30,976 nt of DNA from assembly GCA_002373995.1 (NCBI GenBank), contig DFLB01000036.1:87865-118840 (forward strand), written 5' to 3'. The stretch's first letter is position 1. Every line of letters starts with the position of its first letter. Below, one piece after another: positions 24,844 to 30,976 of this stretch. The notes below the pieces were generated by a model that saw only the letters and a program-made list of their open reading frames with translations, searched no databases and was not told the origin of the DNA. This stretch comes from Bacteroidales bacterium UBA3630. GTDB lineage: Bacteria; Bacteroidota; Bacteroidia; Bacteroidales; P3. The position numbers and the translations under genes were made by a program.

Positions 24844-26354
24844 CGCCTCGTTATCTTCTTCAGCCATCCCTCAGCCATCCCATTCACCGTCGGCGACACC
24901 CGCCAGACATACCCCCCCGCGACCACCAGCCCGCCAACCACTATCGTCTTCAGCACAGCGTCGCCTATCATCGCCACCGCCGTGCCTCCCCCAGCAATCA
25001 ACGGCGTCAACACCCCGCTCCAGGCCCCATTCAGCAAATACCCCCCCGCCATCAACGCCACCACCTTCAGCTGCCCTGTCGAAAAGAGTGCCACTCCGTA
25101 GCGCCACCACAGGTACCCCAACAGCAACGCATAGTAGAGCACATACGAAATCAGCGTCGCCGCCGCGGCACCGTCTATCCCCCATACCCCTATCAGCCAG
25201 TTGTTCAACACAATGACACTCACTGTCAGCACCGCGATAAACACCAGCGAGCGCGAATAACGCCGCGAATAGTTCAGCACATCGACACCAATGGAGAACG
25301 AGGAGTTGACAACCCTCGCAGCGCCCAGCAGCACCACCACTCCCACCCCGCCGGCATAATCCGCACCGTTGGGAATAATGGCATACAGCGTGTCCAGGTT
25401 GATCCAGATCAAGAAGAATATCATCATGCTCACCATCAACTGGTGCAAGCTCACCTGCTGCCCCAGACGGTTCACCTCGCCCCAATTGTCATCCTTCACC
25501 GCCGCCGCCACCACAGGCCGCGAGATAGCACCCAGCGACCGGTACGGCACCTCCACAACGTTGGAGATATAGTAAGCTATCGTGTACACGCCCGTCAGCG
25601 CCAAACCAGTCTTTGCGCCCAGAAACAGCGAGTTCACAAGCGGTATATTGCCCGCCAGCACCGTGGCCGTCATGAAAAAGGTATACCGCACTATCTCCTT
25701 CACGCGATCCCGCGTCAGGAAACGCCAGTCTATACGAAACGAGACATGCCCCAAGCTGATGAGATACAGCAGGTTGAGCAACATAGCCACAGCATAGCTG
25801 CCACAGAACATCCACACAAACCCCTCCAGACTAATCAAATGATTGCCATACAGCAGATAAGCCACCAGATTGAGCAACCTCACCCCCACCTCGCGCACCA
25901 ACCGCGGCACCGTAATCCGCATCAGCACCGACGCATTGGTCTCGAAGACAGTCATGTACAGCGCAAAAAACGTCAGCATCGGCAGCAGGTAGAAGTAGTC
26001 GGCTATCAGCGGCGACTTCTCGGCATAGACCGCCAGCAGCGGCTCCCTGAAAACAAGAAACACCAGACCAAACAGCAAAAAACCCACCAGCGGCAGCAGC
26101 AGCGAGAGCCCGAAGATGCCATGATTACTGTCGCCATCCTTGAAATGAGGGAAAAAGCGCACTATCGAAGCATTCGTACCCAGCTGCGCCAGACCCGAGA
26201 AAAGCATCGCCGCATCAACCATCACACGCGTCAGACCCACCTCCTCGGTGGTCAGGCAACTGGTAAGCACAAAGAATGTGATGACGAACCCTATCGCCAC
26301 CCCCAAGTAGTTGACCAACGCCCCTTTGATACTCTGCCGTGCTATAACTCCCAT
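24840..26354 (-). CDS. Polysaccharide flippase (Wzx/MATE-like)
   Basis: The 504-residue integral membrane protein has about 12-14 predicted helices. It begins with the family-typical amphipathic start ARQSIKGALVNYLGVAIGFV, then TEEVGLTRVMVD, as in lipopolysaccharide or O-antigen flippases of the MVF/MATE superfamily. It would move lipid-linked sugars across the inner membrane. No glycosyltransferase genes lie in the window, so it is an orphan flippase here. Its stop overlaps the start of the T9SS type B protein gene, implying coupled translation. No consensus promoter is visible in the repeat-filled upstream region. Confidence 0.88.
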   Translation of the reverse strand: MGVIARQSIKGALVNYLGVAIGFVITFFVLTSCLTTEEVGLTRVMVDAAMLFSGLAQLGTNASIVRFFPHFKDGDSNHGIFGLSLLLPLVGFLLFGLVFLVFREPLLAVYAEKSPLIADYFYLLPMLTFFALYMTVFETNASVLMRITVPRLVREVGVRLLNLVAYLLYGNHLISLEGFVWMFCGSYAVAMLLNLLYLISLGHVSFRIDWRFLTRDRVKEIVRYTFFMTATVLAGNIPLVNSLFLGAKTGLALTGVYTIAYYISNVVEVPYRSLGAISRPVVAAAVKDDNWGEVNRLGQQVSLHQLMVSMMIFFLIWINLDTLYAIIPNGADYAGGVGVVVLLGAARVVNSSFSIGVDVLNYSRRYSRSLVFIAVLTVSVIVLNNWLIGVWGIDGAAAATLISYVLYYALLLGYLWWRYGVALFSTGQLKVVALMAGGYLLNGAWSGVLTPLIAGGGTAVAMIGDAVLKTIVVGGLVVAGGYVWRVSPTVNGMAEGWLKKITRR

Positions 26355-26424
26355 CGCAACACAATAACGCGCGCTCCCCCCGCTTTATTGTATCCACACC
26401 CATTTTTAATCTATATATCCACCC

Positions 26425-26460
26425 CTATCAACTTATCAACCTATCAACATCCCCCCCCCC
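26425..26460. repeat. Three 8-bp units followed by a C10 run
   Basis: CTATCAAC, TTATCAAC and CTATCAAC occupy 26425-26448, followed two bases later by ten Cs at 26451-26460. Both lie between the divergent flippase and aroE genes, next to the family I array. The homopolymer could vary in length by slippage. Confidence 0.85.
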
Positions 26461-26462
26461 TT

Positions 26463-26512
26463 CCTAAGCATATCCCAAGCTCATCCTAAGCATATCCTAA
26501 GCATAACATAGG
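26463..26512 (-). repeat. Family I 11-bp tandem array (core CTTAGG), locus 2
   Basis: On the minus strand the array starts GCCTATGTTATG and has CTTAGG, CTTAGG, CTTGGG and CTTAGG cores at 11-base spacing, then a G-run. CCTA and TAGG (26496-26499 and 26509-26512) can pair over a 9-base loop, as at locus 1. It reads toward the flippase gene and lies about 45 bases upstream of the aroE -7 box on the other strand. Confidence 0.9.
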
Positions 26513-26556
26513 CATCTCCCCTGCGTACCGCTTTCGTCATTTTGAATAAAATTTCG

Positions 26557-26565
26557 TATCTTTGC
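26557..26565 (+). promoter_or_regulatory. Bacteroides-type -7 promoter box of aroE
   Basis: TATCTTTGC lies 10 bases before the ATG at 26575. It decides the start codon: the in-frame ATG at 26542 is upstream of this promoter box. Confidence 0.7.
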
Positions 26566-26574
26566 AGCCGGATA

Positions 26575-27330
26575 ATGAAACACTTTGCACTGATAGGATA
26601 CCCCGTAGCTCACTCATACTCAAAGCAGTGGTTCGACAGTCAGCACTTCGCCGATGCCGACTATCGCCTCTTTCCCCTGCCTTCGGTAGCCGAAGTGCGA
26701 CAATGGGCTGCAGAACAGGCCATCGACGGCTTCAACGTCACCGCACCCCACAAGCAATCCATCATCCCGCTGCTCGACGACCTCGCTCCCGAAGCCCGCA
26801 CCATCGGCGCCGTCAACTGCGTGGTGGTCGACAGCCACCACCGCCTCGTCGGACACAACACCGACGGCCCAGCCTTCCTGCAGTCTCTCTCCTCCTTCCT
26901 TGCCAAACAACCTTCTTCCGCCCACCAAGCCCTCATCCTCGGCACCGGCGGAGCCGCCCGCGCCGTCGCCTGGGCCCTCGGCCAACTGCAGATACCCTTC
27001 CGCTACGTCAGCCGCCACCCCGAAAAAACAAAAAACACAGAGCCACACATAGAAACCATTGGCTACGACCAACTTACACACCTCCACCCACTACCCACCC
27101 TGCTCATCAACGCCACCCCCCTCGGCACCGCACCCGCCGCAGACAGCACAGCCCTCTCCGCCCTCAACCTCAGCCTCTTGCATCCACTCTTCGTCTACGA
27201 CCTCGTCTACAACCCCTCCCCCTCCCGGCTCCTCCGTGAGGCCGCCGCGCTCGGCGCCACAACAAAGGACGGCCTGGAGATGCTACACCTCCAGGCACGC
27301 CTCAGCTGGCAACTATGGGGGCTGGAATAA
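26575..27330 (+). CDS. aroE: Shikimate dehydrogenase
   Basis: The 251-residue enzyme reduces 3-dehydroshikimate with NADPH in the aromatic amino acid pathway. The substrate site starts with YPVAHSYSKQWF, where family members have SxS. The catalytic lysine is K60 (NVTAPHKQS) and the aspartate D97 (GHNTDGPAF). The nucleotide loop is GTGGAARA, and the C-terminal TKDGLEMLHLQARLSW is typical. It is slightly shorter than the ~270-residue norm. It has its own promoter and a monocistronic layout, convergent with the small membrane-protein gene 8 bases away. Confidence 0.95.
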   Translation: MKHFALIGYPVAHSYSKQWFDSQHFADADYRLFPLPSVAEVRQWAAEQAIDGFNVTAPHKQSIIPLLDDLAPEARTIGAVNCVVVDSHHRLVGHNTDGPAFLQSLSSFLAKQPSSAHQALILGTGGAARAVAWALGQLQIPFRYVSRHPEKTKNTEPHIETIGYDQLTHLHPLPTLLINATPLGTAPAADSTALSALNLSLLHPLFVYDLVYNPSPSRLLREAAALGATTKDGLEMLHLQARLSWQLWGLE

Positions 27331-27338
27331 AACCCCTC

Positions 27339-27749
27339 CTATTCCTCAACCGAAAGCACCTCGTACACCAAATACTCGCTGTGGCCCCTCCACGGCAGCG
27401 TACCCATATAGCGCCTCCACCGCAACTCCACATGCTTGCCCGAGCAGCGCATCAGCTTCTCGGCAACAGCCTTGTCGTCTACCGAGAACTTGAACTCGTT
27501 GGAACGCAACCCCTCAGCCGACGTGGTGGCCGACTTGAAACCGCTCTGTATCATCTTGCCCTCGTAGGTCTTGAAGACGACACCCTGACGCTGAAAGTAG
27601 TTCAAATCCCCAGCGTTGACACCCGAACTGTACACAAAAAAGAAATGAAAATAGACAAAGACCGCCAACCCGACCACTATCACAGCGCCCGCAATGGCTG
27701 CCACCTTGCCAAAAATAGACTTCTTCCCGTCGTTGTTCTCCTGTTTCAT
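27339..27749 (-). CDS. Small single-helix membrane protein of unknown function
   Basis: The 136-residue protein has a lysine-rich N-terminus, one membrane segment at about residues 15-40 (VAAIAGAVIVVGLAVFVYFHF), and a C-terminal domain with VVFKTYEGKMIQSGF and KHVELRWRRYMG. It resembles a conserved Bacteroidales family often carried in databases under the name 6-phosphogluconate dehydrogenase, which this sequence does not support: there is no Rossmann or dehydrogenase motif. The C-terminal part is probably periplasmic. The ATG is only 16 bases beyond the T-run of the terminator after the tRNA genes. No separate promoter is visible, so it may depend on readthrough. Confidence 0.8.
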   Translation of the reverse strand: MKQENNDGKKSIFGKVAAIAGAVIVVGLAVFVYFHFFFVYSSGVNAGDLNYFQRQGVVFKTYEGKMIQSGFKSATTSAEGLRSNEFKFSVDDKAVAEKLMRCSGKHVELRWRRYMGTLPWRGHSEYLVYEVLSVEE

Positions 27750-27764
27750 ACCGGTTTGATGTTT

Positions 27765-27788
27765 TAAAAAAAAGAGGACAAACCTCTT
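27765..27788 (-). terminator. Intrinsic terminator after the tRNA-Leu pair
   Basis: The minus strand has a 6-bp stem, AAGAGG and CCTCTT, around loop TTTGT, followed by a run of eight Ts. It lies 17 bases after the tRNA-Leu(CAG) 3' end and just before the small membrane-protein gene. Confidence 0.75.
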
Positions 27789-27804
27789 GATTTATCCTCC
27801 TCTG

Positions 27805-27886
27805 TGCCCGGAACAGGACTTGAACCTGCACTCCTTTCGAAATACGCACCTGAAACGTACGCGTCTACCAATTCCGCCATCCGGGC
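27805..27886 (-). tRNA. tRNA-Leu (anticodon CAG)
   Basis: This 82-base tRNA has acceptor stem GCCCGGA/TCCGGGC with discriminator A, D-arm AATTGGTAGACGC, and anticodon stem TACGT/GCGTA around loop TTCAGGT (anticodon CAG). A variable arm and the T-arm GGTTCAAGTCC follow. CCA is not encoded. It is second in a two-tRNA transcript. Confidence 0.95.
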
Positions 27887-27907
27887 TTTTACATTGATTC
27901 TGGTGGG

Positions 27908-27990
27908 TGCCCAGGACAAGACTTGAACTTGCACCGCCTACGGCGACTACCCCCTCAAAGTAGCGTGTCTACCAATTCCACCACCTGGGC
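27908..27990 (-). tRNA. tRNA-Leu (anticodon GAG)
   Basis: This 83-base tRNA has acceptor stem GCCCAGG/CCTGGGC with discriminator A, and anticodon stem CTACT/GGTAG around loop TTGAGGG (anticodon GAG). It has a long variable arm with paired CGCC/GGCG ends, and T-arm AGTTCAAGTCT. CCA is not encoded. It lies 21 bases upstream of tRNA-Leu(CAG), and the two genes are similar but not identical. Confidence 0.95.
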
Positions 27991-28034
27991 TCTCTGCCTC
28001 TTTCCAAGGCATGCTTTTTCTCTCAAAAGCGGAT

Positions 28035-28066
28035 GCAAAAGTACAACTAATTTTCTTTCCAGCAAA
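28035..28066 (-). promoter_or_regulatory. Promoter of the tRNA-Leu pair
   Basis: On the minus strand TTTG (28063-28066), a 19-base spacer and TACTTTTG give a full Bacteroides consensus promoter, 44 bases before the first tRNA. It is the best-matching promoter in the window. Confidence 0.85.
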
Positions 28067-28146
28067 ATTTTTTACTCAAAAAAAGTAAACCTACCCACTC
28101 TTCAAAATGATTTTCAGCAGCTTGCAGAACGAAAAAAAGTTTCCCC

Positions 28147-28803
28147 TCAACGCTCCATAAAGACGTATCTGACTATATTTGACCCCATCTGGAAAGCTTT
28201 TTGGCGGGTCGCCTGACTGTCGTTGTGCACATCCTGGTCTTCCCACCCGTCGCCCAGGTCGCACTCCCAGCTGAAGAAGCACACCAGCCTCCCCTCCCAC
28301 AGCAGCCCGTAGCCCTTGGGCGGCTTGTTATCGTGCTCGTGTATTTTTGGCAACCCGTTCGGAAACTGATACTTCTGGTGATATATCGGATGCGTGAAAG
28401 GCAACTCCACAAACTCCAACTCGGGAAAGACTTTCTTCATCTGCGGCACCACAAACTCGCGCAAACCATAGTTGTCGTCGATATGCAGGAAACCGCCTCC
28501 GATAAGATAGTTGCGCAGGTTCTGCGCCTCCCGCTCGCTGAAGACCACGTTGCCGTGACCCGTCATGTGCACAAAGGGGTAGTTGAACAGCTCCGCACTG
28601 CCCACATCGACCGTCGCCGGCTGCGGGTTCAGGCCCATCTGCTGGTCCTGGTTGCAGAATGCAATCAGGTTCGGCAGCGACGTGGGATTGGCATACCAGT
28701 CGCCCCCGCCGCCATATTTGAGCAGGGCTATCTGCGGCTGTGCCACAGCCTTGCCTATTAACAGGACGACAAGGATTGTATGTATCACCAGTCTCCTCTT
28801 CAT
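28147..28803 (-). CDS. DUF4159 domain protein, secreted
   Basis: The 218-residue protein has a signal peptide (MKRRLVIHTILVVLLIGKAVAQ). The remainder matches the DUF4159 pattern: ALLKYGGGGDWYANP, then FVHMTGHGNVVFSEREAQNL, GGGFLHIDDNYG and GYGLLWEGRLVCFFSWECDLGDGW near the end. Proteins of this family have a glutamine-amidotransferase-like fold without known activity. It is likely periplasmic. The ATG overlaps the rsmE stop (ATGA), so it is the last gene of an mnmA-rsmE-DUF4159 set. Confidence 0.88.
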   Translation of the reverse strand: MKRRLVIHTILVVLLIGKAVAQPQIALLKYGGGGDWYANPTSLPNLIAFCNQDQQMGLNPQPATVDVGSAELFNYPFVHMTGHGNVVFSEREAQNLRNYLIGGGFLHIDDNYGLREFVVPQMKKVFPELEFVELPFTHPIYHQKYQFPNGLPKIHEHDNKPPKGYGLLWEGRLVCFFSWECDLGDGWEDQDVHNDSQATRQKAFQMGSNIVRYVFMER

Positions 28804-29525
28804 TGCTCATAGTCGTTGACAAGGTTGAACGCACAGCAGGCATACAGGGCTGCCGTCTCGGTGCGCAGACGGCTGGGACCTAAGCTCACTGGCCTGAATC
28901 CGCATTCCGTCGCCAGCGCTATCTCCTCGGCCGAGAAGTCCCCCTCGGGCCCTATCAGCACCACAGCGTTGCGGCCCCCCTCCAAAGCCTCGCGCAATGG
29001 GGTGCGCGGCTGGTCGGCTTCGCAGTGGGCAATGAACTTTTGCACCAAGGGCCCCGCTTGCACCGTGGGAAGCCAGTCGCTTAGCTTCACCGACGGGTGT
29101 ATCGTCGGCAGCACCGTGTGCAGGCTCTGCTTCATGGCGCTGACGGCTATCTTCTCTAACCTGTCGGTCTTCAGAAACGAGCGCTCGCTGTGGTCGCAGT
29201 CGAGCAGCGTCATCTCCCCCACCCCTATCTCCACTGCCTTCTCCACCAGCCACTCCATGCGCGACGGGTTCTTCGTCGGCGCCACGGCTATGTGGAGTGT
29301 GGAGTGTGAAGCGTGGAGTGTGGAGAGCGTGTCGACCGTCTCCACAACACAGGCGCGGTCGTCAGCGCCCACTATGCGGCACCCATACAGGTGCCCCCGG
29401 CCGTCGGTGACGTTTATCTCGTCGCCCTCGCGCAGGCGCATCACGCGCACCGCGTGCCGGCTCTCCTCGCCCTCCAGCGTGGCATAGCCTCCCGGCGCAA
29501 TATCTTTACAGTAGAACAGTTGCAT
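28800..29525 (-). CDS. rsmE: 16S rRNA (uracil-1498-N3)-methyltransferase
   Basis: The 241-residue SPOUT-class enzyme methylates U1498 of 16S rRNA using S-adenosylmethionine. An N-terminal PUA-like domain (about residues 1-65) precedes the SPOUT domain. The knot motifs are VLIGPEGDFSAEE and VSLGPSRLRTETA near the C-terminus, and APTKNPSRMEWLVEKAVEIG marks the start of the catalytic domain. The linker between the two domains (STLHASHSTLHI, about residues 67-78) is encoded by a 7-bp tandem repeat. It is 13 bases downstream of mnmA and overlaps the DUF4159 gene. Confidence 0.94.
   Translation of the reverse strand: MQLFYCKDIAPGGYATLEGEESRHAVRVMRLREGDEINVTDGRGHLYGCRIVGADDRACVVETVDTLSTLHASHSTLHIAVAPTKNPSRMEWLVEKAVEIGVGEMTLLDCDHSERSFLKTDRLEKIAVSAMKQSLHTVLPTIHPSVKLSDWLPTVQAGPLVQKFIAHCEADQPRTPLREALEGGRNAVVLIGPEGDFSAEEIALATECGFRPVSLGPSRLRTETAALYACCAFNLVNDYEQ
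29292..29326. repeat. 7-bp tandem repeat inside rsmE
   Basis: Five contiguous 7-base units on the plus strand: GTGGAGT, GTGGAGT, GTGAAGC, GTGGAGT and GTGGAGA. On the rsmE coding strand they encode the linker between the PUA-like and SPOUT domains. Confidence 0.9.
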
Positions 29526-29538
29526 CCTTCTTTTACCT

Positions 29539-30660
29539 TTAGCTCCCAGCTATCATACCCGATGCCAGCACCAGTCGGGCGTCGTTGTCGTATATCGTGG
29601 CATACTGCCCTGCGGCAATGCCCTGTATGGGGTCGTCGCTCTCAATGCGCACCAGGCCGCCTTCCACCCGCCGCAGGTGCCCTTGATGGAACTCGGGAGT
29701 ATGGCGTATCTTGAACTTCACATCGGCCACCCCGTCGGGCAGTTCGTCCACCAGCGCTCCACTTTCCGTCTTCCACTTCCCGCTCAGCAGGCGGAACCCC
29801 ATCAGGCTGATGCTCTTGCCGTGCGCCGCAGCAGGCTCATAGCCCTGGCTCACGTAGAGCACATTTTCCTCTATGTCTTTCCTCACCACAAACCACGGCC
29901 CCCCGCTGAGGTAGAGCCCCTTGCGCTGCCCGATGGTGTGAAACCAGTATCCCTTGTGCGTTCCAAGCACGCGACCCGTCTCCAGCTCCACTATCTTGCC
30001 CTCGTGCTCGCCAAGGTAGCGCTTGATGAAGTCGTTGTAGTTGATCTTGCCCAGAAAGCAGATGCCCTGCGAGTCCTTGCGCTGCGCCGACGGCAGGCCT
30101 GCACGCGCCGCCACCTCGCGCACCTCGCTCTTCATCATCCCCCCTATGGGAAACATCAACCGGCGTATCTGGTCATAGTCTAACTGAGACAGGAAGTCGG
30201 TCTGGTCTTTCACCGCATCCTTGGCCGTAGCCAGAAAAGTGACCAGGGCACACTCTCCATCCTCCACCTGCGCCGTACATGCATAGTGGCCCGTGGCAAT
30301 GCGGTCGTAGTCTTTGCCGCGGCGTTCCACAAAGGCGCCGAACTTGATCAGCTTGTTGCACATCACGTCCGGATTGGGCGTCAAACCCCGACGCACCGTC
30401 TCTATCGTGTAGCTCACCACATTCTCCCAATACTCCTTGTGCAGGTTCACCTCTTCGAAACGGCAGCCATAGTGCCGCGCTATCCACTGCGTGATCTCTA
30501 TATCCTCCTCGGCGGGGCAGTCTATATAGCCCTCTTCGTCCTCCATACCGATGCGGATATAGAAGATGTCCGGCGTGATGCCTTGCTCTTTGAGCAGGTG
30601 CACCACCACCGAGCTGTCCACGCCACCCGAGACCAATGCTGCAACATTCATACCCCTCAT
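29539..30660 (-). CDS. mnmA: tRNA-specific 2-thiouridylase
   Basis: The enzyme (373 residues from ATG 30660, or 370 from 30651) thiolates U34 of tRNAs for Glu, Gln and Lys. The PP-loop SGGVDSSVVVH is at the N-terminus. The catalytic cysteine C101 is in NPDVMCNKLIKFG, and the persulfide-forming partner C201 is in SQGICFLGKIN. GHYA, the DQTDFLSQL segment and the C-terminal barrel (YVSQGYEPA, VKFKIRHTPEFHQG) are present. The longer open frame to 30738 would add a sequence (VLRAGSQVFRQEF) unlike the family, so a start at 30660 or 30651 is preferred. It leads the mnmA-rsmE-DUF4159 gene set. Confidence 0.95.
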   Translation of the reverse strand: MRGMNVAALVSGGVDSSVVVHLLKEQGITPDIFYIRIGMEDEEGYIDCPAEEDIEITQWIARHYGCRFEEVNLHKEYWENVVSYTIETVRRGLTPNPDVMCNKLIKFGAFVERRGKDYDRIATGHYACTAQVEDGECALVTFLATAKDAVKDQTDFLSQLDYDQIRRLMFPIGGMMKSEVREVAARAGLPSAQRKDSQGICFLGKINYNDFIKRYLGEHEGKIVELETGRVLGTHKGYWFHTIGQRKGLYLSGGPWFVVRKDIEENVLYVSQGYEPAAAHGKSISLMGFRLLSGKWKTESGALVDELPDGVADVKFKIRHTPEFHQGHLRRVEGGLVRIESDDPIQGIAAGQYATIYDNDARLVLASGMIAGS

Positions 30661-30745
30661 TAACGCCGTCCGTCTCAATTTATTGCCCAGTCCCGCAAAC
30701 TCTTGTCTAAACACCTGAGACCCTGCACGTAGCACCACCCTTCCC

Positions 30746-30976
30746 TCACCGCGTCAGCACCACGCGGCGCGCGGGTTGCGAGCCTATGCGCACCGTGTAG
30801 ACGCCTGCTGCGGGAGCCGCAAGCAGTATCTCTGTACCCGCGGCGGCGCGCGCCGCCGCCACCTGGCGCCCCAATGCGTCGTAGAGCTTCACCTCTTCGC
30901 CGTCGGCGGCACCCACTACCGCCACCGCGCCGTCGCGCACCTGCAGCCGCACGGCTTCGCCCTCCACCTCGTCCAC
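30746..30976 (-). CDS. C-terminus of a T9SS type A cargo protein (cut by window edge)
   Basis: Only the last 76 residues are in the window. They read EEVKLYDALGRQVAAARA, then PAAGVYTVRIGSQPARRVVLTR at the end, which is the Por-secretion (type A) sorting domain that directs proteins through the outer membrane. The preceding residues (VRLQVRDGAVAVVGA) belong to the same domain. The functional part of the protein lies beyond the window, so its role is unknown. The stop is 85 bases upstream of the preferred mnmA start. Confidence 0.85.
   Translation of the reverse strand: MDEVEGEAVRLQVRDGAVAVVGAADGEEVKLYDALGRQVAAARAAAGTEILLAAPAAGVYTVRIGSQPARRVVLTR

Noticed and set aside
24780..26489. 569-codon plus-strand frame rich in His, Gln and Arg
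   Set aside because: It is the antisense of the flippase; the composition is what results from reading hydrophobic codons backwards.
26542..26574. Use of the ATG at 26542 as the aroE start
   Set aside because: It is upstream of the -7 promoter box at 26557-26565, and the added residues are not part of the family.
27339..27749. 6-phosphogluconate dehydrogenase
   Set aside because: At 136 residues with one membrane helix and no nucleotide-binding motif it cannot be that enzyme.

Overview
This 31 kb window comes from a Bacteroidota chromosome, most likely order Bacteroidales, with a GC-rich genome. The evidence is repeated Bacteroides-type promoters (TAnnTTTG at -7, some with TTTG at -33), two type IX secretion system (T9SS) sorting domains, and families typical of the phylum: GSCFA, BatA-type proteins, DUF4159 and a second EF-G-like factor. 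I cannot assign a genus. No rRNA, IS element, phage, integrase or CRISPR array was seen.

Layout. (1) 1-4047, minus: the start of an EF-G-like translation factor, preceded by a large GLUG/Gly-rich secreted protein whose promoter, leader and first ~25 codons are a diverged copy of the EF-G 5' end. (2) 4308-10139, plus: a probable operon of a membrane EEP hydrolase, endonuclease III, a BatA-like protein and a two-gene ABC exporter. (3) 10128-15920, minus: dnaE, a GSCFA gene and ddl, joined by ATGA overlaps. (4) 16127-21780, minus: prfA and a 1504-aa secreted protein of unknown function. (5) 21988-26354, minus: a polysaccharide flippase coupled to a secreted protein with a gliding-type (T9SS type B) C-terminal domain. 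(6) 26557-27330, plus: aroE. (7) 27339-28066, minus: two tRNA-Leu genes, a terminator and a small membrane protein. (8) 28147-30660, minus: mnmA, rsmE and a DUF4159 protein. (9) From 30746 to the window end, minus: the C-terminus of a T9SS type A cargo protein. Coding density is high. The only non-coding stretch over 300 bases is 3946-4328, which holds the EF-G leader copy, an 11-bp repeat array and a promoter.

Most genes are ordinary housekeeping. The unusual content is in the spacing. Two families of 11-bp tandem repeats (six-base core plus five-base spacer) occur at five sites, and each array is closed by an inverted copy of its core that can form a hairpin. Family II (core GGTCCG) always lies at the 3' end of a gene in the sense direction, and once inside the reading frame of the BatA-like gene. 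Family I (core CTTAGG) lies upstream of genes. A separate 7-bp repeat sits inside rsmE. The duplicated EF-G 5' end driving a surface-protein gene is the other main observation.
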